From Chloroflexota bacterium (GTDB taxonomy: Bacteria; Chloroflexota; Anaerolineae; J102), in assembly GCA_029782215.1 (NCBI GenBank), contig JAKOVD010000127.1:165419-229418 (forward strand): a stretch of DNA of 64,000 bases, read 5' to 3'. Under the pieces are notes generated by a model, which made no database searches, was not told the origin of the DNA, and was given only the letters and a program-made list of their open reading frames with translations. A program made the position numbers and the translations under genes. Below are positions 16,972 to 25,783 of this stretch, in pieces (positions within the stretch are counted from its first letter, which is position 1; each line of letters starts with the position of its first letter).

Positions 16972-17002
16972 GGTGCGACGCACTTTCAATGTGCGTCGCA
17001 CC
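16972..17002. repeat. 12-bp-stem hairpin between xylA-like and glcD-like genes
   Basis: A perfect 12-bp inverted repeat (16972-16983 with 16991-17002) surrounds a 7-nt loop. There is no T tract on either side, so it is more likely an mRNA-processing or stabilising hairpin, or a spacer repeat, than a terminator. Confidence 0.7.
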
Positions 17003-17006
17003 TGTC

Positions 17007-18041
17007 TCATCTACCTGTCAACGCGTTCAGAATCAGCCAATCCAATTCTTCATAATCCCGGCTCGCCCGCAGCGCCTCCACCTGGGAACGGTCGAGATTG
17101 CGGGACACCTCGACCAGGCGCAGGAACAGCGCCAGGCTGTTGCGCAGGTGTTTGGTGGCTACGTCAGCCGGCTGCGTCCGCAGCGCCTTCACGTCGAGGC
17201 CCACCATGCCCTTCTCCCAGAAGCGGTTCTCGTCCAGCACCCGCACCTGGTTGAAAGCCCGGCGCAGGTCCACGGCCCCAAAAGCCCGATCCTGGTCGAA
17301 CTTGAGTCCGTTCTGGTCGTTCAGATGCACGCTCCACAGCTTGTCAAAGGCAAGCGCAAAGGCCATTTCATCCGAAGGGTCCAGGCCGGCCAGGACGGCA
17401 TGGGCTGATTCCACCAGGGCGCCCACGCGGGCCGGGTCCTTGGCCTGGAAGCCCATCGCCACGGCGTGGCCGATGGTGGGCAGGTAGGCCATATCCATGG
17501 GCTCGTTGGGCTTGGGCTCGATAGCGATGCGCAGGTCCTTGTCGTAGTCCAGCAGCATGTTGACGGTGTCCAGGAGCAGGTGCGTCGCCTTGACGGCGTC
17601 CTTCGCCTCGCGCAGGTAGGTGCCCTCACGGGCCAACCACAGCACCATCAGGTTCGTGCCAAGCTCCCTGCCGATATCGGCGGTCTTCTTGGCGCGTTCA
17701 CGCGCGTAGGTGCGGATGGCCGGATCGTTGGCCGTGAAGCCACCGTCGATCGTGCTGGGATGCTCCCACAACCGTGGGGCGACGAACTCCGCCACCAGAC
17801 CATGGTCGGCCAGGAGCTGTCGCATCGCCCGCGCCTCTTTGGCAATGGCCGCCGGCCCCAGATCATGCAGGTCGGGCACGGCGTCGTCGTCGTGGAACTG
17901 CATGGCGTCGTAGCCCAGTTCCTTGAGCGCCGCCAGCTTGGTGGCAAAAGGCACGCTGGGCCGCACCGCGGGGCCGAATGGATCGCCCCCCTCACTAATG
18001 TTCCAGGGGCCAAACGAAAATTGATAGCCGTATTTGTTCAT
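17007..18041 (-). CDS. Xylose isomerase-like protein (divergent xylA paralogue)
   Basis: This 344-residue barrel is a divergent relative of the XylA at 19699-20865. It begins with the same FSFGPWN-type strand and keeps the full set of xylose-isomerase residues: His50 and Asp53 (QFHDDD), Glu175 and Lys177 (IEPKPNEP), Glu211 and His214, Asp242, Asp249 and Asp251, and Asp283. It is shorter than standard XylA and differs around the substrate pocket, so it may act on another aldose. GAGGATG precedes the ATG. It follows xylB directly, separated by a spacer with repeated hairpins. Confidence 0.82.
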   Translation of the reverse strand: MNKYGYQFSFGPWNISEGGDPFGPAVRPSVPFATKLAALKELGYDAMQFHDDDAVPDLHDLGPAAIAKEARAMRQLLADHGLVAEFVAPRLWEHPSTIDGGFTANDPAIRTYARERAKKTADIGRELGTNLMVLWLAREGTYLREAKDAVKATHLLLDTVNMLLDYDKDLRIAIEPKPNEPMDMAYLPTIGHAVAMGFQAKDPARVGALVESAHAVLAGLDPSDEMAFALAFDKLWSVHLNDQNGLKFDQDRAFGAVDLRRAFNQVRVLDENRFWEKGMVGLDVKALRTQPADVATKHLRNSLALFLRLVEVSRNLDRSQVEALRASRDYEELDWLILNALTGR

Positions 18042-18061
18042 CGGTCATCCTCACTGCGAGT

Positions 18062-18148
18062 GAGAAGTTCGACTTCTGGGAGAAGTCGAGCTTCTGTGCT
18101 TCATATCCAAGAGAAAGTCGACTTCTGCGAGAAGTCGAACTTCTGAGC
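18062..18148. repeat. Repeated AGAAGTCGA-type hairpins
   Basis: Four short near-palindromic copies based on AGAAGTCGACTTCT are arranged as inverted pairs in the spacer between xylB and the xylA-like gene. A related element with different central bases lies at 22648-22682. They look like members of one mobile or expanding palindromic spacer repeat. Confidence 0.75.
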
Positions 18149-18154
18149 GACTTT

Positions 18155-19651
18155 CTAGAGCGCCGCAATCGCCCTGAACTCAGGCGCCAGGGCGGGATAG
18201 AGGGCCTGGTAGCGGGGGTAGTACTGCTGGTAGACCTCCATCTGGCTGGAGGGCAGCGTCTGCCCGGTGATGGCGATGGCTGCTGCACAGGCTGCGTCTA
18301 CGTCCGTCCATAGGCCCGCGCCCACGCCCGCCAGCAGCGCGGCGCCAAACGCCGCGCCTTCGGTCGTGTTCACTGTGACCAGCTCGACGCCCAGCACGTC
18401 CGCCATGATCTGCCGCCACAAGGGGCTCTTGGCGCCGCCGCCAGAAATGCGCACCTGGCGGATGGCGCCCAACCCTGCGTTTTGGATCAGGGTGAAACTG
18501 TCCTTGATGCCATAGGCCACGCCCTCGAGCACGGCCCTTGTCATATGGGCGCGACCGTGACGCAGGGTCAGGCCCACCCATGCCGCCCGCGCCAGCGGGT
18601 CGGGATGGGGGGTGCGTTCGCCGCTGAGGTAGGGCAGGAAGAACAGCCCCTCGCTGCCCGCCGGCGCTTCGGCGGCCTCGGCGGTCAGGCTATCAAAGCT
18701 GACCTCGGCGGCCAGGGCGTCGTGATACCACTGCAGGCTGCCGGCGGCGCTGAGCATCACGCCCATGAAGTGCCACCGTCCCGGCGCCGCGTGGCAAAAG
18801 GCGTGCAGACGGCCTTCAGGCTCGATCAGGGGTGACTCGGTGGCGGCAAAGACCACCCCGGACGTGCCCAGGGTCAGGGCGATGATGCCCGGTTCCACCG
18901 CGCCCACCCCCACGGCCTGCGCCGCCTGGTCGCCGCCGCCGCCCACGACCGGTGTGCCGGTCACGAGTCCGGTGACGGCTGCTGCCTCGGCGCTGACGCG
19001 TCCTGTCACCTCGGGGCCCTCGTAAGTCGGCGGCAGCCACTCGGCAGGGATGCCCAGGGCTGCCAGCACTTCCGGCGACCAGTTGCGGGTCTTGAGATCG
19101 AAGAGAATGGTGCCCGCCCCGTCGGCCTTGTCCATGGCGTAGTCGCCGGTCAGCTTGTAGCGGACGTAGTCCTTGGGCAGCAGAATATGCCGACCCCGGG
19201 CGTAGAGTTCGGGTTCATTCTGCTGCACCCACAGGACCTTGGGCGCCGTGAAGCCCGTCAGGGCGTCGTTGCCGGTGATCTGGATCAGCCGCTCCCGGCC
19301 CAGGCGAGCACGGATCTCGTCACACTGGGCGCCCGTGCGCTGGTCGTTCCACAGGATCGCCGGGCGCAGCACTTCGCCGGCGGCATCCATAAGCACCAGG
19401 CCATGCATCTGTCCTGTCAGGCCGATGGCGGCAATTTCGTGGCCGCGCGTACCGGTGTCGGTCAGCACCTCCCGGATGCTCTGGACGATTCCCTCCCACC
19501 AGTCCGCCGGTGCTTGTTCGGACCACAGCGGCTTCGGCGTCGAGAGCGACAGCGCAGTCGTGGCGCTGCCGGCGACCTCACCGCGGCTGTCGATGAGCAG
19601 CGCCTTGGCGCCTGTGGTGGAGATATCGATGCCAAGCAGGTAGTTCGCCAT
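18155..19651 (-). CDS. xylB: Xylulokinase
   Basis: The 498-residue FGGY-family kinase starts LLGIDISTTGAKALLID (ATP-phosphate loop of the hexokinase-actin fold). It has GLTGQMHGLVLMD, LWNDQR, GGGGDQAAQAVG and ISGGGAKSPLWRQIMADVLG, all characteristic of xylulokinase. It phosphorylates D-xylulose to xylulose 5-phosphate, the product of the isomerase step plus ATP. GAGGGT precedes the ATG, and the gene follows xylA after 47 bp, so the two form the classic xylose pair. Length is typical for XylB. Confidence 0.92.
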   Translation of the reverse strand: MANYLLGIDISTTGAKALLIDSRGEVAGSATTALSLSTPKPLWSEQAPADWWEGIVQSIREVLTDTGTRGHEIAAIGLTGQMHGLVLMDAAGEVLRPAILWNDQRTGAQCDEIRARLGRERLIQITGNDALTGFTAPKVLWVQQNEPELYARGRHILLPKDYVRYKLTGDYAMDKADGAGTILFDLKTRNWSPEVLAALGIPAEWLPPTYEGPEVTGRVSAEAAAVTGLVTGTPVVGGGGDQAAQAVGVGAVEPGIIALTLGTSGVVFAATESPLIEPEGRLHAFCHAAPGRWHFMGVMLSAAGSLQWYHDALAAEVSFDSLTAEAAEAPAGSEGLFFLPYLSGERTPHPDPLARAAWVGLTLRHGRAHMTRAVLEGVAYGIKDSFTLIQNAGLGAIRQVRISGGGAKSPLWRQIMADVLGVELVTVNTTEGAAFGAALLAGVGAGLWTDVDAACAAAIAITGQTLPSSQMEVYQQYYPRYQALYPALAPEFRAIAAL

Positions 19652-19670
19652 TCGGGTACCCTCTTTGGGT

Positions 19671-19698
19671 GTTGAACGTTGAACGTTCAGCGTTCAAC
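19671..19698. repeat. Heptamer repeat with hairpin between xylA and xylB
   Basis: Four 7-bp units, GTTGAAC, GTTGAAC, GTTCAGC and GTTCAAC, directly follow the xylA stop. Units two and four also pair into an 8-bp stem. It is another member of the 7-bp-period spacer repeats. Confidence 0.8.
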
Positions 19699-20865
19699 CT
19701 ATCTGACGCCGAGCAAAACCTCGATCGTCAACTGGTCCAGTCGCTCGTAGGCAAGCCCGCGGGCGCCCAACGCCACACGGTCGAACGCCGCGGCCTTCAA
19801 GGCCCTGGCCTTGTCCCGGCTGTAGGCGCCTGTGTACGGCGCCATAGCGCCGTCGTCGGCATTGATCTCCTTGACCAGGGCGGCGATCTCGGCATCCTGA
19901 TTCCACGCCGCCGCCTTCTCCTTCAGGATCAGGTACGTGCGCATGCAGCCCCGGGCAAAGTCCCGGACGCCTTCGTAGTCCTCCGTGCGATAGGCGTGGG
20001 CATCGAAGTGCCTGCTGCCGCCGTAGCCCACGTCTTCCAGGAACTTGACCAGGAAAAAGGCGCTCTTGAGATTGACGGCGCCAAAGCGGAAGTCCTGGTC
20101 ATAGCGACCAAAGGCCTGGTCATTCAGATCGATGTGGAACAGCTTACCCGTCTCCCAGGCTTGGGCGACACCGTGCAGGAAGTTCAGACCCGCCATGTGC
20201 TCGTGCGCCACCTCGGGGTTGACGCCGACCATCTCAGGATGGTCAAGAGACTCGATGAAGGCCAATATATGGCCGGTGGTCGAGTTGTACATGTCCCCGC
20301 GCGGCTCGTTGGGCTTTGCCTCCAGCGCAAACTTGAGGTCATAGCCCTGGTCGATGGCGTACTCGCACAGGAAGTTCATCGCCTCGCGCGTGCGCTTGAT
20401 GGCGGCGATGGGGTCCTTGGCAGCGTCGGTCTCCACCCCTTCACGGCCGCCCCAGAAGACGTACACCCTGGCGCCGAGTTCCGCGCCCAGGTCGATGGCG
20501 TGCATCGTCTTCTGCAGCGCATAGGCGCGCACGCGCGGGTCATTGGCTGAGAAGGCGCCATCCTTGAAAGCCGGATCGGAGAACAGATTGGTCGTCGCCA
20601 TGGGCACCACCAGGCCCGTGGCGGCCAGCGCCTCCTTGAACTCGGCCACAATGCGGTCGCGTTCGGCAACGGTGGCGTCGATGGGAACCAGGTCGTTGTC
20701 GTGCAGGTTGACGCCGTAGGCGCCCACCTCTGCCAGCAAATGAACGATTTCGACGGGTGAAAGCTTGTGGCGGACCGGCTCGCCAAAGGGATCGCGGCCG
20801 ATATTGCCGACAGTCCAAAGGCCAAAAGTGAATTTGTGCTCGGGTTTGGGTTGATAGCTGGGCAT
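19699..20865 (-). CDS. xylA: Xylose isomerase (class I)
   Basis: The 388-residue protein is a class I (Streptomyces-type) xylose isomerase. All catalytic and metal residues are present one position later than in the Streptomyces enzyme: His55 and Asp58 (NLHDND), Glu182 and Lys184 (LEAKPNEP), Glu218, His221, Asp246, Asp256, Asp258 and Asp288. FWGGREG and [11 protein letters not shown] are also typical. It converts D-xylose to D-xylulose, and often D-glucose to D-fructose. GGGAG precedes the ATG at 20865. xylB lies immediately downstream. Confidence 0.95.
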   Translation of the reverse strand: MPSYQPKPEHKFTFGLWTVGNIGRDPFGEPVRHKLSPVEIVHLLAEVGAYGVNLHDNDLVPIDATVAERDRIVAEFKEALAATGLVVPMATTNLFSDPAFKDGAFSANDPRVRAYALQKTMHAIDLGAELGARVYVFWGGREGVETDAAKDPIAAIKRTREAMNFLCEYAIDQGYDLKFALEAKPNEPRGDMYNSTTGHILAFIESLDHPEMVGVNPEVAHEHMAGLNFLHGVAQAWETGKLFHIDLNDQAFGRYDQDFRFGAVNLKSAFFLVKFLEDVGYGGSRHFDAHAYRTEDYEGVRDFARGCMRTYLILKEKAAAWNQDAEIAALVKEINADDGAMAPYTGAYSRDKARALKAAAFDRVALGARGLAYERLDQLTIEVLLGVR

Positions 20866-20888
20866 GGAAGGCTCCCGATAAGGATGTC

Positions 20889-21335
20889 TCAGGCGGACGC
20901 CGGCGGAGTCGCGGTCACGTGCATCTCATCGATCTGCTCGCGTCGCGGGCGCACGTGGCTCCAGGCGATAAAGGCGAACAATGAGAAGAGCAGCACGAGG
21001 AAACCCAATCGATAGAGAATGAAGAACCAGGGTTGGAACATGCCGAAGATCCCGAAGACGATCCCGCCGATCAGCACCCGTTCGATGATCTGCTGTCTGC
21101 GCGGATCCACGCGGTCGTTGTACCGTCGCACGATGATGACGATCAACGTGATATACAGCAGCAGGATGCCGACAAAGATGAGAATGAAGGGCAGCGCGTT
21201 CAGAATGATGTTGCGGGTCATCTGCTGGGGCGTGAAAACCGCCGCGATGGCAGGACCGGCAACAAGGCCCAGAACAATGAGTGCAACGGCGATGACCGGC
21301 AGCGCGTAGGGAAAACGGGATGGTTTGGCAGGCAT
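20889..21335 (-). CDS. Small integral membrane protein of unknown function
   Basis: The true start is most likely the ATG at 21335 ([10 protein letters not shown]), with GAGG about 9 nt upstream, giving 148 residues. There are four hydrophobic stretches: [52 protein letters not shown] and [19 protein letters not shown]. Charged linkers ([11 protein letters not shown]) lie between them and the tail is hydrophilic. I do not recognise a family. It lies between the Gfo/Idh/MocA dehydrogenase gene and xylA, so it may be a local accessory membrane component. Confidence 0.65.
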   Translation of the reverse strand: MPAKPSRFPYALPVIAVALIVLGLVAGPAIAAVFTPQQMTRNIILNALPFILIFVGILLLYITLIVIIVRRYNDRVDPRRQQIIERVLIGGIVFGIFGMFQPWFFILYRLGFLVLLFSLFAFIAWSHVRPRREQIDEMHVTATPPASA

Positions 21336-21358
21336 AGATAACCTCAGGGACTGGCCGG

Positions 21359-21392
21359 GGCTGGGAGGCCCGCCTGGACGGGCCCCCCAGCC
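21359..21392 (-). terminator. Hairpin between dehydrogenase and membrane-protein genes
   Basis: Outer arms of 7 bp (21359-21365 with 21386-21392) and inner arms of 6 bp (21367-21372 with 21379-21384) are separated by one mismatch. There is no clear T tract, so termination is uncertain; it may only attenuate readthrough. Confidence 0.4.
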
Positions 21393-21423
21393 GTGTGGAC
21401 TGCAATACGCATGCAGTGGCGCG

Positions 21424-22620
21424 CTAGTACTTGATGTCGGCGACGCGCCGGCTGGCTGCCGACTCGAGAATGGCATCGCACACCACGGCGGCGCGGTAGC
21501 CATCCTCGAAGGTGGCGCCGTGTGGGCCGACCGGACGGTCGTTGACGATGCAGTCGAACAGGTGGGCAATCTCGTGAATGAACGTGTGTTCCCAACCGAT
21601 CATGTGCCCGTGCGGCCACCAGTACTCCCACCAGGGATGGTAACCCTCGGAGATGAGCACGTTGTGGAAGCCCTGGGTTTCCTTGGGCTGCTCACCCACC
21701 CAGAACACTTCCAGCTCGTTCATCCGCTCCAGGTTGAAGCGCACGCTGCCCTTCTCGCCGTTGATCTCGAAGCAATTGAAGTTCTTGCGGCCGCCGGCGA
21801 AGCGGGTGGACTCCAGCGTGCCCACGGCGCCGTTCTCAAACTCCACGGCGGCCACGAAGGCATCGTCGACGTCCACCTTGCCCATGCCCTTGCCGTCGCC
21901 GAGGGGGCGATCCTCGATGAAGGTCTTGGTGAAGGCAGCCACGCTCTTCATCCCACCCACCAGGTAGTGAGCCAGGTCGATGATGTGCGCGCCCAGGTCG
22001 CCCAGGGCGCCGCTTCCCGCCTGCTTTTTATCCAACCGCCAGATCATGGGCGTGCCGTAGTGAGGCATGATCCATTCCTGGAGGTAGACGGCGCGGAAGT
22101 GGTAGATCTGGCCCAGGGCGCCCGAATCGATCAGGTTGCGGATCTGGCGCACCGCCGGCACGAAGCGGTAGTTGAAAGCCACCATGTGCTTGACGCCGGC
22201 CTTGTTGACGGCATCCAGCATCGTCTTCGATTCCGCGGCGGTGCGGGCCAGGGGCTTCTCGCAGAGGATGTGCTTGCCCAACTGCGCCGCCAGGATCGAA
22301 GGCTCGGCGTGGGTGTCGTTGGGACCGCCGTTGTCGAAGAGCTGCACGGCAGGATCTTCGAGCATCGCCCGCCAGTCTGTGTAGTACTTCTCATAGCCGA
22401 AACGCGTCGCCGCCGCCGCCGTGGCAGCCTCGTTGCGTCCGGCAATGGCCACCAGGCGCGGGATCGCGGGCGGCGGGTAGATCATATAGGGAAGGGTCTT
22501 GAAGGCATTACTGTGGGCTTTGCCCATGAAGGCGTAGCCCAGCATGCCCACGCCGATCTCGGGTGTGGCGCCTTCGGCCGCGCCCGCGGCCATCTTGGTG
22601 AAACCAGCAGCTTCGCTCAT
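21424..22620 (-). CDS. Gfo/Idh/MocA-family NAD(P)-dependent sugar dehydrogenase
   Basis: The 398-residue protein has a Rossmann start (IGVGMLGYAFMGKAHSNAF), the CEKPLA motif with the catalytic Lys, and the substrate-binding GDLGAHIIDLAHYLVGG. An N-terminal extension of about 20 Ala/Gly-rich residues precedes the domain. Such enzymes oxidise or reduce hydroxyl groups of sugars, inositols and related cyclic polyols. GAGGT precedes the ATG. Its position between TIM-barrel isomerases is typical of inositol- or sugar-type catabolic clusters, but the substrate is unknown. Confidence 0.88.
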   Translation of the reverse strand: MSEAAGFTKMAAGAAEGATPEIGVGMLGYAFMGKAHSNAFKTLPYMIYPPPAIPRLVAIAGRNEAATAAAATRFGYEKYYTDWRAMLEDPAVQLFDNGGPNDTHAEPSILAAQLGKHILCEKPLARTAAESKTMLDAVNKAGVKHMVAFNYRFVPAVRQIRNLIDSGALGQIYHFRAVYLQEWIMPHYGTPMIWRLDKKQAGSGALGDLGAHIIDLAHYLVGGMKSVAAFTKTFIEDRPLGDGKGMGKVDVDDAFVAAVEFENGAVGTLESTRFAGGRKNFNCFEINGEKGSVRFNLERMNELEVFWVGEQPKETQGFHNVLISEGYHPWWEYWWPHGHMIGWEHTFIHEIAHLFDCIVNDRPVGPHGATFEDGYRAAVVCDAILESAASRRVADIKY

Positions 22621-22647
22621 GGAAACCTCGTACCAGGGCTGGGGAGA

Positions 22648-22682
22648 AAGAAGTTGGACTTCTCTCAGAAGTCCAACTTCTT
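22648..22682. repeat. 16-bp-stem hairpin spacer repeat
   Basis: A perfect 16-bp inverted repeat (22648-22663 with 22667-22682) has a 3-nt loop, and each arm is itself nearly palindromic (AAGTTGGACTT). It resembles the hairpins at 18062-18148. It lies just upstream of the dehydrogenase gene, between two same-strand genes. Confidence 0.8.
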
Positions 22683-22688
22683 CGCGTG

Positions 22689-23693
22689 CTACTTCTCAGC
22701 GGCAAAGGCAGCGTCAAACGCAACCGCCGACGGCGCAAAGTCCAGCCGGCGCAGGAAGGCGCAGGACTCGGCGGCGCCGTGCTCGCGGTCCATCTTGCCG
22801 TCTTCCCACTCGACCGACAGCGGGCCGCTGTAGCCGATGTCGTTCAACGCCCGGATGATCTCCTCGAAGTTGATCGTGCCACGGCCGATGGAACGGAAGT
22901 CCCAGAAGCGGCGCGCGTCGCCGAAGTTCAGGTGCCCACCGAAAACGCCCGCCTCGGTGGGGCGCGACGACCAGTAGACGTCCTTCATGTGGACATGGAA
23001 GATGCGAGCGGCGAACTTACGGATAAAAGCCACGTAGTCGACGCCCTGGTAGCCGAAGTGGCTGGGGTCGTAGTTGAAGCCAAAGGCAGGATGGCCCTTG
23101 ACCGCCATCAGCGCGTTCTCGGCGCTGGCGATGTCGAAGGCGATCTCCGTGGGATGGACCTCCAGGCCGAACCTCACCCCCACCTCCTGGAAGACGTCCA
23201 GGATGGGCGTCCACATCTCGGCGAACAGGGCAAGGCCCTTTTCCAGGTAGTCGGCCGGGTTGGGAGGGAACGAATAGACCATGTGCCAGATGGGCGATCC
23301 GGTGAAGCCGGGCACCACTTTCAGGCCCATTTTCGCCGCCGCCCGGGCGGTGTTCTTCATTTCCTCGGCAGCGCGGGCGCGCACGCCGTCTTCCTTGCCG
23401 TCGCCCCAGAGGCGGGGCGGAAGGATGCTCTTGTGGCGCTCGTCGATGCGGTCGCACACCGCCTGGCCGACCAGGTGATTGCTGATCGCAAACACCTTCA
23501 GTCCATGCTTCTCCAGGATGTCCTTGCGCGAACGGATGTAAGCATCGCTTTCCATCGCTTTGTCGACTTCGAAATGATCGCCCCAACAGGCAATTTCGAC
23601 GCCGTCATAGCCGAATGACTTCGCTTTGGCGCAAACGGTGTCAAAGGTCAGATCGGCCCATTGGCCGGTGAAAAGAGTGATTGGTCTTGGCAT
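22689..23693 (-). CDS. Sugar phosphate isomerase/epimerase (xylose isomerase-like TIM barrel)
   Basis: The product of about 334 residues starts at the ATG at 23693 ([10 protein letters not shown]), 8 nt after AGGAG; the upstream ATG lacks this spacing. Barrel metal ligands are seen as Glu in [12 protein letters not shown], Asp in [11 protein letters not shown], His in HVHMKDVYW and Glu in SVEWEDGK. The NYDPSH and HVHMKD motifs group it with the proteins at 9261-10241 and 31431-32393. It directly precedes the Gfo/Idh/MocA gene, a pairing often seen in inositol and rare-sugar pathways. The exact reaction is unknown. Confidence 0.82.
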   Translation of the reverse strand: MPRPITLFTGQWADLTFDTVCAKAKSFGYDGVEIACWGDHFEVDKAMESDAYIRSRKDILEKHGLKVFAISNHLVGQAVCDRIDERHKSILPPRLWGDGKEDGVRARAAEEMKNTARAAAKMGLKVVPGFTGSPIWHMVYSFPPNPADYLEKGLALFAEMWTPILDVFQEVGVRFGLEVHPTEIAFDIASAENALMAVKGHPAFGFNYDPSHFGYQGVDYVAFIRKFAARIFHVHMKDVYWSSRPTEAGVFGGHLNFGDARRFWDFRSIGRGTINFEEIIRALNDIGYSGPLSVEWEDGKMDREHGAAESCAFLRRLDFAPSAVAFDAAFAAEK

Positions 23694-23726
23694 TGCATCA
23701 TCTCCTGACAACGTGAATACGGTTTC

Positions 23727-23785
23727 TTACTTCTTACGCATTACGCAGTGCGTAATACGTACTGCGTAATGCGTAATACGTGACA
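23727..23785. repeat. TTACGCA heptamer repeat forming a 16-bp hairpin
   Basis: Units TTACGCA, TTACGCA, GTGCGTA, ATACGTA, CTGCGTA and ATGCGTA follow one another in a 7-bp period. The halves are inverted, so 23734-23749 pairs perfectly with 23761-23776 (16 bp, 11-nt loop). The same word family recurs at 36689-36808 and 47154-47246. Confidence 0.85.
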
Positions 23786-24634
23786 TTACTGCAGCAATCC
23801 CCGCAGGAACTTGAGGCCGTCTGAGGCCAGCATGTCCTGCGTAGGGGCCAGTGCCCGCCAGATGGCGGCCGCGCGGGCAATGCTCTTGACCTTGGCCGTA
23901 AAGGACTCGATCACGACGGGGCCGTCGTAGCCGATGTCGGCCAGGCCCTGCTTGACCTGGTCCCAGGTGACGTTGCCCGAGCCGGGTGCGCCGCGGTCAT
24001 TCTCGCAGGCATGGAAATGCTTGAGCCTGTGCCCGGCCAGGCGGATGGCGTCGCCCAGCGATTTCTCCTCGATGTTCATGTGGAAGGAATCCAGCATGAT
24101 CTGGCAGGCCGGGTGATTGACCCTGTCCACCACCTCGACGACCTGCGACGCCAGGTTAATGAAGCTGGTCTCAAAGCGGTTCAGCGGTTCGAGGCACAGC
24201 GTGACGCCGCGATCGCCGGCATAGGCGGCCAGGGCGCCCAGGTTCGCCACCAGGATGTCCAGGTCGTGTGCGCGCTCCTCAGCGCTCTGCTGCCAGGTGC
24301 GGCCGACGGTCGCGTAGAGGGGACCCACCAGGTTCACGGCGCCCAGCTCCTGGCAGGCGTCGATCGCTCCGCGCAGGTAGGCCATGCCGCTCCCGCGAAT
24401 CGCAGGGTCGGGGTGGATGAGGTCGCGGTCGGGCCCCATCGCCGCGCACGCGCTCACACCAAGTCCGTTGTCTTTGACGATCTGGGCGCCGACTTTGTAG
24501 TTCAGGTCGTCAAGGCTCTCCAACGGGACCTCGATCCAGTCGAAACCCAGCGCAGCCACGTGCGGCGCCAGCCTTTCCAACTCTGCCGTGGTCAGCGGCG
24601 CTGTCCAGACCCAGGTATTGACGCCAAATCGCAT
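23786..24634 (-). CDS. D-tagatose/D-psicose 3-epimerase family protein
   Basis: At 282 residues it has the size of D-tagatose 3-epimerases. Metal ligands fall three positions before those of the Pseudomonas cichorii enzyme: Glu149 (CLEPLNRFET), Asp182 (LDSFHMNIEE), His208 (HFHACENDRG) and Glu243 (VIESFTAK). These enzymes swap the C3 configuration of ketoses, or act on related compounds such as L-ribulose. GGAGAG lies before the ATG at 24634. The gene directly follows the ABC transporter genes, so the imported sugar may be a ketose, or may be isomerised to one. Confidence 0.87.
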   Translation of the reverse strand: MRFGVNTWVWTAPLTTAELERLAPHVAALGFDWIEVPLESLDDLNYKVGAQIVKDNGLGVSACAAMGPDRDLIHPDPAIRGSGMAYLRGAIDACQELGAVNLVGPLYATVGRTWQQSAEERAHDLDILVANLGALAAYAGDRGVTLCLEPLNRFETSFINLASQVVEVVDRVNHPACQIMLDSFHMNIEEKSLGDAIRLAGHRLKHFHACENDRGAPGSGNVTWDQVKQGLADIGYDGPVVIESFTAKVKSIARAAAIWRALAPTQDMLASDGLKFLRGLLQ

Positions 24635-24703
24635 CGTTTTTCTCTCCTTTGAGATAACTGCCGATTCACAGGCAGCAGTGACCCGACCTCACAGATCGGG
24701 AAT

Positions 24704-25783
24704 TCATTGGCTAAGGCGCAGCCCGTCGGTGCCGAAGAAGTGGAGGCGATCGCTGAGGATGCTGAACTTCACCTGGTCGTGCAGCTTCAGGGACGACATA
24801 CCGGGAATGAGGCTCAAGAGGGTTTGCTCGCCGGAGCGGATGTGCAGAATTGTCTCCACACCCAACGGCTCGACCAGCGTGACCTCGCCTGCGAATGCGC
24901 CCTGGGGATCGGGCCTGATGTCTTCGGGACGGATGCCGATCTGCACCTCGGCAGCTTCCTGCACCCCCTTGAGGGCCGCCAATTGGCCCGTCAAGGGAAT
25001 GAGCATGGCGCTGTTCGCCACGGCCAAAGTGCTGTCCTCGCGCCTGGCCTTGACCAGGTTGATCTGCGGCGTACCCACCAGTTGGGCCACGTAGGTCGTG
25101 GCCGGCTGGTCGTAGATCTCGTCCGGGGTGCCGACCTGGATCAGCCGTCCCTGGCTCAGAACCCCGATGCGATCCGCCATGGTCAGGGCCTCGATCTGGT
25201 CATGCGTCACGAACAGCGTGGTATTGCCCTGCTCCTTCTGCATATGCTTCAGCTCGACCCGCAGGGACTCGCGGAGCTTCGCGTCCAGATTGGAGAGAGG
25301 CTCGTCCATCAGGAAGATGCGGGGTTGGCGGACGATGGCCCGGCCGATGGAGACGCGCTGCATCTCGCCGCCCGACAACCGCGCCGTCTTGCGATCCAGC
25401 AGATGCGTAATGCGCAGGATCTCCGCCACCCCGGCGATGCGGGTCTTGATCTGATCCTCGGGCACCTTGCGCATCGGCGAGCGCAGCGGAAACGCCAGGT
25501 TGTCATAGACCGTCATGGTCGGGTAGAGCGAGTACTGCTGGAAGACAAAGGCGACGTCGCGGTCCGCCGGGGTCAGATCGTCCACCGGCTGCCCGTCGAA
25601 GAGCACGCTGCCCTCGTCCTGCTTCGTCAGCGCCGCCACCACCCGCAGCGTCGTCGTCTTGCCAGCGCCAGTAGGCCCCAGGAGCACAAAGAACTCCTGG
25701 CTTTGCACTGCGAATGACACGTTCTTAAGCGCCGTCACATCGCGGAAGCGCTTCGTGATATTCCTCAGTTCAAGGCTGCTCAT
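24704..25783 (-). CDS. Sugar ABC transporter ATP-binding protein (second ATPase)
   Basis: The 359-residue protein has Walker A (GPTGAGKTTT), a Q-loop in FQQYSLYPTM, signature LSGGEMQRV, Walker B (IFLMDEPLSNLD) and the switch His (FVTHDQIEAL). A C-terminal TOBE/OB region is typical of the MalK/UgpC group. Its ATG overlaps the stop of the other ATPase gene (ATGA), so the two are translated together and probably form a heterodimer. It energises import by the permeases encoded upstream. GGAGG precedes the ATG. Confidence 0.93.
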   Translation of the reverse strand: MSSLELRNITKRFRDVTALKNVSFAVQSQEFFVLLGPTGAGKTTTLRVVAALTKQDEGSVLFDGQPVDDLTPADRDVAFVFQQYSLYPTMTVYDNLAFPLRSPMRKVPEDQIKTRIAGVAEILRITHLLDRKTARLSGGEMQRVSIGRAIVRQPRIFLMDEPLSNLDAKLRESLRVELKHMQKEQGNTTLFVTHDQIEALTMADRIGVLSQGRLIQVGTPDEIYDQPATTYVAQLVGTPQINLVKARREDSTLAVANSAMLIPLTGQLAALKGVQEAAEVQIGIRPEDIRPDPQGAFAGEVTLVEPLGVETILHIRSGEQTLLSLIPGMSSLKLHDQVKFSILSDRLHFFGTDGLRLSQ

